Below, in pieces: positions 42,235-49,445 of a DNA stretch of 49,445 bases (the first letter of the stretch is position 1; every line of letters begins with the position of its first letter). Source of the DNA: Paenibacillus glucanolyticus NBRC 15330 (lineage in GTDB: Bacteria > Bacillota > Bacilli > Paenibacillales > Paenibacillaceae). The DNA is taken from assembly GCF_004000885.1 (NCBI RefSeq), contig NZ_BIMC01000031.1, positions 1-49,445 on the forward strand, in the 5' to 3' direction. The notes below the pieces were generated by a model. It searched no databases, was not told where the DNA came from, and saw nothing but the letters and a program-made list of their open reading frames with translations. Position numbers and translations under genes: made by a program.

Positions 42235-42249
42235 GGATGAAGTCCCCAT

Positions 42250-42291
42250 AAAAAAGAGTGCGCAGCACCCTATCTGCTCACTCTTATTTCG
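42250..42291. terminator. Bidirectional terminator between the TetR and TelA-family genes
   Basis: AAGAGTG (42254-42260) pairs with CACTCTT (42279-42285), with an inner CAG/CTG stem; A- and T-runs lie on both sides. Confidence 0.75.
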
Positions 42292-42303
42292 TTATGTCCA
42301 CAT

Positions 42304-43443
42304 CTACAAACCCAGCTTATGTCCCCGCTCCAAGCGCTGAATCTGCTCTTCGCCCGTTACGGCCAGTTCGCTGAACTGCTGGATCGTCTCCCGCATCCGC
42401 GGAAGAGCCTCCTGCTTGTAGGTGCTGATGGAATCCAGAGCCGACAGCACATCCGTGAACGCTTGCTTCAACGTATCCACGGAAATACTCGTTTCGAGCG
42501 ATTGCTTGTGAATGGCAGCACCCTGATCCTTCAGCATTTTGGAGGTTGCGCTGATCAGGTTATTCGTGGTTTCGTTCAACAGCTCGATTTTCTTCAGGAC
42601 AATCTTCTGATTATAGAGGGCGCTGGCTACCGTCACCGAGATTTTGAGCGCCGATACCGTTACGTTCCTTGCCCGATCCACGCCGCGGATCAACTCCTTG
42701 TTGTTCCGGATGACGACTTCAATAGCCATGATCCCCTGCTGGTTCACGACCAGCATCTGCTGCAGGTCCATCACCCGCTGGCGCAGCGGGAACAGTACCT
42801 CCTCGGTAATGAACCGGATTTTGTCCTCCGACTCCTGGCGTATTTTGGCCGCCTCAATCTGGGATTCGATTTCGGTGTCCATCAGCATACCCAGCTGAAT
42901 TTCCTTTTGCAGCCTTTTGGTGAGCTCGCGGAGGGCCTGCTGCTCGATCTCGAGCGTGGTATTGTCGTTCTTTAATACCGTCTTTCCTTTATCCAGGGAA
43001 ATGATGATATCCGAAATCACGGCATCCGCTTTTTGAAACTTGGCAAAATATCGCCGGAGCGGGTTAAACACCATGCCCAGAATCCCGCTCTTCGCAAAAT
43101 CGATGACGCTCGGGTCCAGATCCTTCAGCTGCAGCTGCAGCTCCGTGAGCCCTCTGGCAACCTGGCCGCCTTCGTCCCCGGTTTTGGATAATCTTCCTAC
43201 CGATACTTGCAGCAGTCCATTCTTCTCCGAAGAGGATCTCATCGTGCCCATACCGAAGGTGTCAATGGATTGCAGTACCTGTCTTCTCTTCTCGAGTGAT
43301 TCGATATCCAGCTCCATGATGGCCTGCACGTTGCTCGCTGCCAGCTCCTTGAGCTGCGTGACTTCCTCTGGCTCGGGCTTCATCTGCTCTTCAATCGCAT
43401 GCTTAATCTCTTCGGGACGAATGACTTCCATCGTAAATGACAA
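42304..43443 (-). CDS. TelA / YaaN family protein (toxic anion resistance family)
   Basis: 379 residues, cytosolic and nearly all helical, with long coiled-coil stretches. Typical blocks are SIDTFGMGTMRSSSEKN, FNPLRRYFAKFQKADAVI, LDKGKTVLKNDNTTLEIEQ and VTVSALKISVTVASALYNQK. The tellurite-resistance name is historical; such proteins often sit in stress and envelope gene clusters. TTG 43443 follows AGGAGGGG at five bases. It is the last gene of a minus-strand set with a VWA protein and a coiled-coil membrane protein, 141 bases after the VWA gene. Confidence 0.92.
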   Translation of the reverse strand: MSFTMEVIRPEEIKHAIEEQMKPEPEEVTQLKELAASNVQAIMELDIESLEKRRQVLQSIDTFGMGTMRSSSEKNGLLQVSVGRLSKTGDEGGQVARGLTELQLQLKDLDPSVIDFAKSGILGMVFNPLRRYFAKFQKADAVISDIIISLDKGKTVLKNDNTTLEIEQQALRELTKRLQKEIQLGMLMDTEIESQIEAAKIRQESEDKIRFITEEVLFPLRQRVMDLQQMLVVNQQGIMAIEVVIRNNKELIRGVDRARNVTVSALKISVTVASALYNQKIVLKKIELLNETTNNLISATSKMLKDQGAAIHKQSLETSISVDTLKQAFTDVLSALDSISTYKQEALPRMRETIQQFSELAVTGEEQIQRLERGHKLGL

Positions 43444-43584
43444 TATAACCCCTCCTACAAGTTTCTGTAAAAACTTCGATATCAGAATAATATAAGATGC
43501 CCTTTCCTTCCGAGATAAGGGGTATGCCTCTAGAGTTTATGCTTGCTTATCTCTTAAAATGAGCGAGTATCACTTGGGATGAAA

Positions 43585-45273
43585 CTACATCTGCACGTTC
43601 AGCAGCTGACCGATTTTATACACGACATCATCCGTATCGGCATTGATGCTGGCCGCTTCGTTAATGCTGGAGATGCTTTGAAGCGCCTGGATGTTGGCGT
43701 TATATCCAATTGTGTATACCGGGATTTTGAAGGCTTTAATGAGCTCCCGGATATCATCAAGGGAATGCCCTACGTTGGTCTCCCCGTCACTCAGCACAAA
43801 AATCAAAGGCTTCACGTCCGGATTCACCGCCATCTCGTCATGAAGCATCTTCATCGCCACCACAATGCCGTCAAATGTTGCGGTATTCCCGCTGGCCTCA
43901 AGGCTGTTAATCGCTCCAACAAACATCGACTGCTGGTTCAGGTCGTATTTGCCGATCGGAAGATTGATCGCGACATCCGTGGAATACGATACGAAGCCGA
44001 TGCTGTTGTCTCTACCCAAATATTTCTGCCCGGTCAGCAAGGATTCCTTAAGACGGTGCAGAGGCTCGCCGTCCATGCTGCCTGATACGTCCGCTACAAA
44101 TACGGCCGCAACCGGCTTGTTGCCATCCTTCTTCTCCTTCCACAGCTTCTGTGCGGACGGCAGCAGACTGCTGTCCACGACATCCAGCTCGGATTGGTAA
44201 TCGTTAAGGCCATTGAACCCTTTTTTATCGGCTAACTGCTGATATGGATCCTGTTCCACAAACGCTGCAAATTTCTTAATGATTTCTAACTTCTCCTTCG
44301 GCAAGTTCCCCAGTGCATACAAGGGACTGTCGTGCCTTACGCCAAACGGAGTAAACACGTAACCGCTCTTCATATCCGCCGCATTGACATAAGTCTGGTA
44401 CTCCAGAACAAAAGCGTCCAGCATGCCCGACTTCGCCGCATCACGCATCTGGATCGTGGTTGAGGCCGTGAAAGGGACGTTCGCCTGGAATTTCTCGAAG
44501 CCCTGCACTGCTTTTTCGCTGAGCAGGTCTGAACTGTCAAACGTTTCAAGTGCCGTAATCAGGAAGTTAAGACCCGTGGAGCTGGCAAAAGGATCCGTGT
44601 AACCCATCGCCAGCTCATTATTGGATATCGCATCCGTCAGCGTCTTGACGTTCAAGGAGCCGTACTTCTCCACCAGCTCATCGTATTTGGCCTTTCTGGT
44701 CACAACACCGGTCACATTTCCGGTCAGACGCTTGGATACAAGCTCCGCCTTGACGCCATATTCCTTAACCATTTCCCCCCACAGCTCATTCGAGGGCGTA
44801 AACGCATCCGGTACGTACTTGCCTGATGTTATGTAATCGGTTGCGGTTCCTGAAGCGATGTTGCGGATCTTCACAGATACCGGCTTTCCATTCACCACCG
44901 GCTTCGACAGGTTGAACTCCGTTGCTACTTCATTCAACCATCCGTCAATGCCCGGTCCTGCCTTCTCCGGAGATGAGAAGATTTCGACGAAGAGCTCCGT
45001 TGTATTCTCAACCGAGATCGGGAATTTGGATATGTCGGGCAAAGAATCCGCTACGGCAACCGGATCCAGGTCAACCTGACCTTTGATCGGGTCCGCCGCC
45101 GTGACCACAATGTCCTTGTAGATTTTGTTTATTTTCTTAGCTGCATCTTCCGAGTTAACCTCAGCTTGGCTTTTTCCCAGATTGGAGGTTAACGTAATCC
45201 CCGCATACACCAGAACAAACACAACGACCGCAATGGCCACTAGGACAACAAAGGCACTCCCTTTGCTTCGCAT
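43585..45273 (-). CDS. Membrane-anchored binding-protein-like / von Willebrand factor A protein
   Basis: 562 residues from ATG 45273, six bases after GAGGGAG; the ATG at 45279 is too close to that site. An N-terminal membrane anchor (about 7-28) is followed by about 330 residues that resemble a type 2 periplasmic binding protein (GIDGWLNEVATEFN, YDELVEKYGSLNVKTLTDAI, ELAMGYTDPFASSTGLNFLI). The C-terminal VWA domain (about 388-560) has a complete metal site: DVSGSMDG (395-402), then the Thr in GNTATFDGI and the Asp in LSDGETNVG. The binding and VWA parts face outside. Function unknown; the operon with TelA suggests an envelope stress or metal-linked complex. Confidence 0.88.
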   Translation of the reverse strand: MRSKGSAFVVLVAIAVVVFVLVYAGITLTSNLGKSQAEVNSEDAAKKINKIYKDIVVTAADPIKGQVDLDPVAVADSLPDISKFPISVENTTELFVEIFSSPEKAGPGIDGWLNEVATEFNLSKPVVNGKPVSVKIRNIASGTATDYITSGKYVPDAFTPSNELWGEMVKEYGVKAELVSKRLTGNVTGVVTRKAKYDELVEKYGSLNVKTLTDAISNNELAMGYTDPFASSTGLNFLITALETFDSSDLLSEKAVQGFEKFQANVPFTASTTIQMRDAAKSGMLDAFVLEYQTYVNAADMKSGYVFTPFGVRHDSPLYALGNLPKEKLEIIKKFAAFVEQDPYQQLADKKGFNGLNDYQSELDVVDSSLLPSAQKLWKEKKDGNKPVAAVFVADVSGSMDGEPLHRLKESLLTGQKYLGRDNSIGFVSYSTDVAINLPIGKYDLNQQSMFVGAINSLEASGNTATFDGIVVAMKMLHDEMAVNPDVKPLIFVLSDGETNVGHSLDDIRELIKAFKIPVYTIGYNANIQALQSISSINEAASINADTDDVVYKIGQLLNVQM

Positions 45274-45288
45274 ACTCATCTCCCTCTC

Positions 45289-46032
45289 TTATTGCTTGTA
45301 TAATTTGGTTTGCTTGATCAACGCATCGATTTCCTTCATGCACGGCATATCTTCAACATCCCGGTAATCGGAACTGCCCAGTAATGAGATTTCCAGCAGC
45401 AGCTTATCCAGCTTCAGCATAATTTCCTCGTTGGCATCCAGATAACCGGCAACGTATGCCAGGTACTCCTGGTACAGTTCCGTTTTCTTCTGTGCGACCT
45501 TGCTGGATAGCCGGGCTGATTTCTGCGGATTGGACATATTCGTGAAATCGGAAGCGGTGAAGGCACCAAGCTTGTTAAGAATCCCTCTGATATTGAGATA
45601 GAAGAGTTTCTCCACCTCGTCAATGACCGCCATGAATTTCTTGTAACTGAGCTCCGTCGGTTCAAAGCGTTCACCCAGAACGCTTAGCAGCGCGCTTCTC
45701 TTTTTCTCGATTCGTTCCAATTGGTCCAGGGCAAGGTCAATGTCGTTCTTCAGCACTTTCACATGGCGGTAATGGTGAAGGGAGTTTATGTAATCCTCGC
45801 GGGTTTGAATCGTTTTGATCGGCTTCACAGCCGGAGACTTGAATAACAAGGCATAACTGCCATAGAACAATAGAAGAGCGCTGACAACCCATACCGTAAC
45901 AACCGATGCCGTCTCGAAGGCGCTGTCGCCGCCGATGTGGAATCCCAGCAAGCCGGGCGAAACAAGCACAACATTCACCATGGCGATAACCGCCATAAGC
46001 AGGAGCAGCTTCACAGGTTTCGAGCCATTCAA
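45289..46032 (-). CDS. Two-pass membrane protein with cytoplasmic coiled coil, unknown
   Basis: 247 residues. Two membrane segments (about 8-31 and 42-64) are separated by a short outer loop, and a helical, charged cytoplasmic domain follows (HVKVLKNDIDLALDQLERIE, KKTELYQEYLAYVAGYLDA, EIMLKLDKLLLEISLLG). It has no enzyme motif. TTG 46032 follows GGGGAGGTG at eight bases. It is the first gene of the set with the VWA and TelA genes, 15 bases before the VWA gene, and may form the membrane hub linking outer VWA and inner TelA proteins. Confidence 0.75.
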   Translation of the reverse strand: MNGSKPVKLLLLMAVIAMVNVVLVSPGLLGFHIGGDSAFETASVVTVWVVSALLLFYGSYALLFKSPAVKPIKTIQTREDYINSLHHYRHVKVLKNDIDLALDQLERIEKKRSALLSVLGERFEPTELSYKKFMAVIDEVEKLFYLNIRGILNKLGAFTASDFTNMSNPQKSARLSSKVAQKKTELYQEYLAYVAGYLDANEEIMLKLDKLLLEISLLGSSDYRDVEDMPCMKEIDALIKQTKLYKQ

Positions 46033-46412
46033 GAAATTAACACCTCCCCTACTCCTAAAGAGCGATAACTGGTTTTTCCTGGTTCTTCCCTATAACAGCC
46101 TCTCAAACATCCATAAATCCATAGACAACTGAAGGATATAACACATACTACGTCTTCATTCGAAGTTAGATGCATTTTCCTCACGCGATGGGCCTGGCGA
46201 TTTACAATTCATGATTCATGGCATACTTATCGGATTTGCGCCTGACCCTGATGATACCCTTATTATCGTCCTTGCCTGGAAATTCGTGAGTGATCCTAAA
46301 AGAAACTGCCGTACTAACAGGGGATTCAAAGATGAGGTAAGTCAGATCATAGAGGTAGCGTAACTATATCAAAATTACATAAATAATCCAATGGTTCTGC
46401 GTCAAAAGACAC
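46033..46412. other. Intergenic region upstream of the VWA/TelA cluster
   Basis: About 380 bases. A + strand frame of 51 codons (46211-46363, ATG to TAA) contains DPDDTLIIVLAWKFVSDP and may be a gene fragment; it has no ribosome binding site. Nothing else recognised. Confidence 0.3.
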
Positions 46413-46458
46413 AAAAAAAGTCTTCCAGGCCATCCCATCCCTGAAAGACTTTTGTTTC
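46413..46458. terminator. Terminator after the RpiR-family gene
   Basis: AAAAGTCTT (46417-46425) pairs with AAGACTTTT (46445-46453), with an inner CAGG/CCTG stem; A-run and T-run on either side. Confidence 0.8.
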
Positions 46459-46496
46459 TTATAAATAGCTTAAGCTCCGATCAGCGGGCAGCAGCC

Positions 46497-47339
46497 TTAT
46501 GCCTTCCCACGCGGGAGTTTATCCGCATACCTTGTCCGCAGCTTCCCCAAATCATCCAGCTTCTTGAGCACCTGCTCCTTGTTCAGCATGCCAATGCTCA
46601 AGATCAGCTGCTCCACGAGCAGCAGCGGCGTCACCATGGAATGAAATTCTCCCATATCCCCCCGACTGACAAAAAACGAGAGCTGAGCCGGTGTTCCATA
46701 CCGGAAATCCTCCCGGTCGGTGATCATGATGGCTGCATTTCGAACACGACTCACACAGTCCAGGATGACCTCCGTTTCCGGCAGCATTCGGGTGAAGCTG
46801 AAGATGAGCACGACATCGTCCTGTTCCAAATGCGCGAGCGATTCCAGCAGCTCATGGCCGCTTCCGGCCATAAGCCGAATGGACATGCCGAACCGGGACA
46901 GGCGATACGATAACAGCTCCCCGAGCGATAAGGACGGTCCCGGCGCATACACATACACACGTCTGGCCGAAGCCATCAGCCTGGCCGCCTGCTCCAGATC
47001 ATCCGGATCCGTCTTCTTCGATGTCTCTTGAAGATGGTGCACGGCCTGCTCCAGCATCTTTACCGGCAAGCTGGATGCATCCATCTCGGATATCGTTTTT
47101 TCCAGCTTTACAGCCGGTGTCTTGTCCGAGGTCTCCCGAAGCTTCAGCTTAAACGCCTTGGCATTCTCGTACCCGACAGCACGCCAGAACCGGGATACGG
47201 TTGCAATGCTGGTACCCAGCCGGTCCGCGATTTCCTGCTCCGTCATGAACAGCATCTCCTCGGGATAGCGTTCGATGAAATCGGCGATTTTGAGCTGACT
47301 CGGCGAGAATCCGGATTTATCGGAAAATAGGTTCTTCAA
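46497..47339 (-). CDS. MurR/RpiR-family transcriptional regulator
   Basis: 280 residues. An N-terminal RpiR helix-turn-helix (LKIADFIERYPEEMLFMTEQEIADRLGTSIATVSRFWRAVG, positions about 16-56) is followed by a SIS sugar-phosphate-binding domain (ARRVYVYAPGPSLSLGELLSYRLSRFG, then DDVVLIFSFTRMLPET). TTG 47339 has AGAAGGAG about ten bases upstream. It is divergent from a membrane-protein and ABC-ATPase unit at 47539, its likely target; the 200-base spacer is AT-rich with possible promoters for both. The SIS domain hints that a phosphorylated sugar or similar metabolite is the effector. Confidence 0.93.
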   Translation of the reverse strand: MKNLFSDKSGFSPSQLKIADFIERYPEEMLFMTEQEIADRLGTSIATVSRFWRAVGYENAKAFKLKLRETSDKTPAVKLEKTISEMDASSLPVKMLEQAVHHLQETSKKTDPDDLEQAARLMASARRVYVYAPGPSLSLGELLSYRLSRFGMSIRLMAGSGHELLESLAHLEQDDVVLIFSFTRMLPETEVILDCVSRVRNAAIMITDREDFRYGTPAQLSFFVSRGDMGEFHSMVTPLLLVEQLILSIGMLNKEQVLKKLDDLGKLRTRYADKLPRGKA

Positions 47340-47538
47340 TTGCGCTGCACTCCTTCTACAGTGGGAATCTTGGGCGTCTTCTTACCAGTCCATCATACGC
47401 CGTGATTATTATGTAAGTTTTATTTCATTATTATATTTATGTAAAAAATATTACACTGCGTTGACATACTACTCCGTTCATTTTAATAATCGCCTCCTAT
47501 ACTAATAGCAAATCCCATTTCCAAGGAGGCTTTTCTTA

Positions 47539-48429
47539 ATGGCAAGCAATTCACGGGTGTACACCCTCACATCTTCTCAGAAAATGATGATCTTTGTTCT
47601 GTCCATGTCCCTGTACGGACTATCCAACATGTTCACGGAGCTCATCCCGTCATTCCGATTAGGTCCTGTCGAGCTTTCCGTTGAGTATTTCGCTTTTATC
47701 CCCCTCACCCTTTGCATGCTGTTCCATCCTTTTTATGCAGCTGTAGGAGCGGCGCTTGGCGAGGTCATCTTCGGTGAACTGATGCTGGGTCAATTCGGTG
47801 GATTGGGCGAGCTGGAGAAATTCCTTACCTTCTCCTTCGCCATGTACGTTGCCGGACGCATGGTGAAGGATCCTCTTAACCGGACGCAAGTAGGCGTTGC
47901 TGCCATGACCGGCGTTATCATCCATCAGTTGTGCAGCTCATTGGTGGATATCGGCAAGGTATGGATCGGCGTCGAAGAATTTGAAGCCGTTCCCGGCCTT
48001 GCGCAGAGCGTGGTTCTGGTTGAAGGCGTCGGCTTCCTGAATGATGTGCTGTTCTCCGGCATTCTGTTTGCCCTGCTGCCTACATTATATCTGGTTCCCC
48101 GATTGTATGGAAAAATCGAGCCGCTGCTTGGCATCAAGCCCCGGCAGAAGCTGACCCAGTATGAAGCGGCCGGCATCATCTCGCCGAAACTGGTTATCCT
48201 CGGGATCGTGCTTGCGCTCGTTGCCTTCGGAGCCGAATCCCTCTCCGAGACGGACTGGAACTTCGGGGAATGGGACAGCGGCTTTGCAGATCGGTTCGGT
48301 GTCGGCGCCATCTGGATCAGTATCGCAGCAGCTGCGATTATCGCCTTGGCCGTGCTGGTGTTCATGCGGGTCCGCAGAAACCGCAGTATGAAAGAAGAAC
48401 ATGCAGCGGAGAAACTGCCTTATGTCTAA
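47539..48429 (+). CDS. Integral membrane protein, probable substrate-binding (S-like) component of an ECF-type transporter
   Basis: 296 residues. About six hydrophobic segments fill residues 15-195 (YFAFIPLTLCMLFHPFYAAVGAALGEVIFG is typical of vitamin-type S components). A further segment (about 218-235), an acidic loop (ETDWNFGEWDSGFADRFG) and a last segment with a basic tail (MRVRRNR) follow, longer than a classic S protein. ATG 47539 has AAGGAGG upstream. The next gene, an energy-coupling-type ATPase, starts 8 bases before this stop, so the two are coupled. Substrate unknown. Confidence 0.75.
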   Translation: MASNSRVYTLTSSQKMMIFVLSMSLYGLSNMFTELIPSFRLGPVELSVEYFAFIPLTLCMLFHPFYAAVGAALGEVIFGELMLGQFGGLGELEKFLTFSFAMYVAGRMVKDPLNRTQVGVAAMTGVIIHQLCSSLVDIGKVWIGVEEFEAVPGLAQSVVLVEGVGFLNDVLFSGILFALLPTLYLVPRLYGKIEPLLGIKPRQKLTQYEAAGIISPKLVILGIVLALVAFGAESLSETDWNFGEWDSGFADRFGVGAIWISIAAAAIIALAVLVFMRVRRNRSMKEEHAAEKLPYV

Positions 48430-49445
48430 ACAAGTTCCCCATCCTAATGTCCCGGCTGTAAACATAACCGATGTAACGTTTGTCTATCCCGGCTCCGAGC
48501 AGCCGGTGCTGAATGGAGCTTCCCTTACGATTGGCCGGGGCAGCTTCACGGCGATCATCGGCGGGAATGGCTGCGGCAAATCAACGCTATGCAAGCTGTT
48601 CAACGGCCTGATCCCCCATTATTATTCAGGGGATTTCACGGGAACCGTTGAAATATGCGGGCTATCCGCCGAGAAGCATACCGTCTCGGAGCTGTCCCGT
48701 ATGGTGGGTTATGTATATCAGGATTTTGATAACCAGCTGGTCCGACCGACCGTGCTGGATGAAGCGGTATTCGCTCCGCTGAATTATGGTCTGGCCGAAT
48801 ATCAGGAGATGGGTTCCCGCGCCCTTGAGCTGTGCGGACTGACACATCTGAAAGACCGCTACATATGGGAGCTGAGCGGCGGTCAGAAGCATCTGCTCGC
48901 CTTGGCGGGAGCGCTCTCGCTGGAGCCGGATATTCTTGTCGTTGATGAGCCGGTATCCCAGCTCGACCCCCAGCATGCCAGGCAAGTATATGATGTGCTG
49001 CGCCAGCTGAACCGCGTACACGGGAAGACCATCATTGTAATTGAACATCATACAGAGTTTATTGCCGACTACTGCGAGGAAGTCTGCCTGATGGAGCAGG
49101 GAACCGTAAGATGGCAGCGGCCCGTAGCAGAGGCGCTGAACAGCCTTGAGGACCTGGAGCGGCTGGGTATCCAGCCCCCAGAGGTTACCAAGGCGGCCGT
49201 CCAGCTGGCGGTCATGCTGAATCGTAGCGACATGGCTGCAGACCGTCCGCTTGGAGCACAGCCGATGCCGACCGGCTCCGAATCCGGATCCCGCGCTGCC
49301 GGATTCGCTGAATCTCCGATCAAGCAGCCTTATCCGATTACCGCGGAAGCCGCCGAGATCTACTTCCGCGATCTTCTAACTCGGCAGGATGGCCATTCAC
49401 AGATGAATCGCAAACCACCCGCTCCGGGAGCGAATGATGATGCCC
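48422..49445 (+). CDS. Energy-coupling-type ABC transporter ATPase, 3' partial
   Basis: The frame from ATG 48422 is open to the window end (341 codons so far). The first nucleotide-binding domain is complete: Walker A IIGGNGCGKST, Q-loop YQDFDNQLV, signature LSGGQKHLLALAGAL, Walker B ILVVDEP and H-loop IIVIEHH. The style (VFAPLNYGL, LDPQHARQVYDVLRQL) is that of CbiO/EcfA ATPases. After about residue 240 an extended, Pro/Ser-rich linker continues, suggesting a second ATPase domain beyond the window, as in the fused YkoD-type ATPases. It overlaps the upstream membrane-protein gene by 8 bases. Confidence 0.9.
   Translation, partial: MSKQVPHPNVPAVNITDVTFVYPGSEQPVLNGASLTIGRGSFTAIIGGNGCGKSTLCKLFNGLIPHYYSGDFTGTVEICGLSAEKHTVSELSRMVGYVYQDFDNQLVRPTVLDEAVFAPLNYGLAEYQEMGSRALELCGLTHLKDRYIWELSGGQKHLLALAGALSLEPDILVVDEPVSQLDPQHARQVYDVLRQLNRVHGKTIIVIEHHTEFIADYCEEVCLMEQGTVRWQRPVAEALNSLEDLERLGIQPPEVTKAAVQLAVMLNRSDMAADRPLGAQPMPTGSESGSRAAGFAESPIKQPYPITAEAAEIYFRDLLTRQDGHSQMNRKPPAPGANDDA

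Noticed and set aside
41524..42249. 241-codon minus-strand ORF over the TetR gene
   Set aside because: The TetR helix-turn-helix is unambiguous on the + strand; the antisense frame arises from codon bias.
42304..46032. Calling the TelA cluster a tellurite resistance operon
   Set aside because: None of the TerB, TerC, TerD or TerZ-type genes is present, and the TelA name alone does not establish that function.
48662..49051. Minus-strand ORFs near the right end
   Set aside because: They lie within the ABC ATPase gene, whose Walker A, signature and Walker B motifs are all present on the + strand.

Overview
The window looks like about 49 kb of chromosome from an endospore-forming Gram-positive bacterium, most likely Paenibacillus or a close relative. 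The signs are a spore photoproduct lyase, a collagen-like Gly-X-Thr surface protein, a three-SLH surface protein, ECF sigma/DUF4179 pairs, a DUF896 protein, strong AGGAGG-type ribosome binding sites, many TTG and GTG starts, and roughly 50% GC. I saw no tRNA, rRNA, CRISPR array, complete insertion sequence or prophage. The first gene (collagen-like) and the last gene (ABC ATPase) run off the window.

Layout. 1-2153: end of a collagen-like protein, then a rearranged and frameshifted remnant of a GH3 glycosidase. 2181-7441: a minus-strand carbon operon (zwf, gnd, tal, pgi), divergent from an HxlR regulator whose cysteines fall at HypR-like positions. 7708-9877: ECF sigma factor and DUF4179 partner. 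10043-11506: ECF41 sigma factor convergent with a carboxymuconolactone decarboxylase; both have the same type of ECF41 promoter. 11880-14225: a c-di-GMP-receptor-like degenerate GGDEF membrane protein, a 47-residue membrane protein and a family 2 glycosyltransferase. 14326-15937: a second sigma/DUF4179 pair whose sigma gene is frameshifted. 16205-19520: DUF896 protein, sodium symporter, second glycosyltransferase. 19898-22400: NarL-type regulator, a 5'-truncated histidine kinase, and about 1 kb of gene debris with a duplicated palindromic promoter.

22456-31325 is a coherent sugar locus: LacI regulator, GH65 phosphorylase, lipoprotein binding protein, two permeases and a debranching-type glycosidase, with three operator-like palindromes before the phosphorylase. 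31541-34714 has splB and an MHYT-GGDEF-EAL protein. 35088-36414 is a second HxlR regulator, divergent from a dehydrogenase remnant and a flavodoxin-fold oxidoreductase. 36553-41399 holds a large FG-GAP/Calx-beta/FN3/SLH protein, a DUF2500 protein and an APH-fold kinase. 41611-46032 holds a TetR regulator and a three-gene TelA, VWA and membrane-protein cluster. 46497-49445 has an RpiR regulator divergent from a probable ECF-type transporter.

Three themes recur. Redox control appears in two HxlR regulators and the ECF41/decarboxylase unit. c-di-GMP and polysaccharide appear in the receptor-like protein, two glycosyltransferases and a GGDEF-EAL protein. Gene decay appears in the GH3 remnant, the broken sigma gene, the truncated kinase and the dehydrogenase stub. 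All functions are inferred from sequence read by eye; no database search was run.
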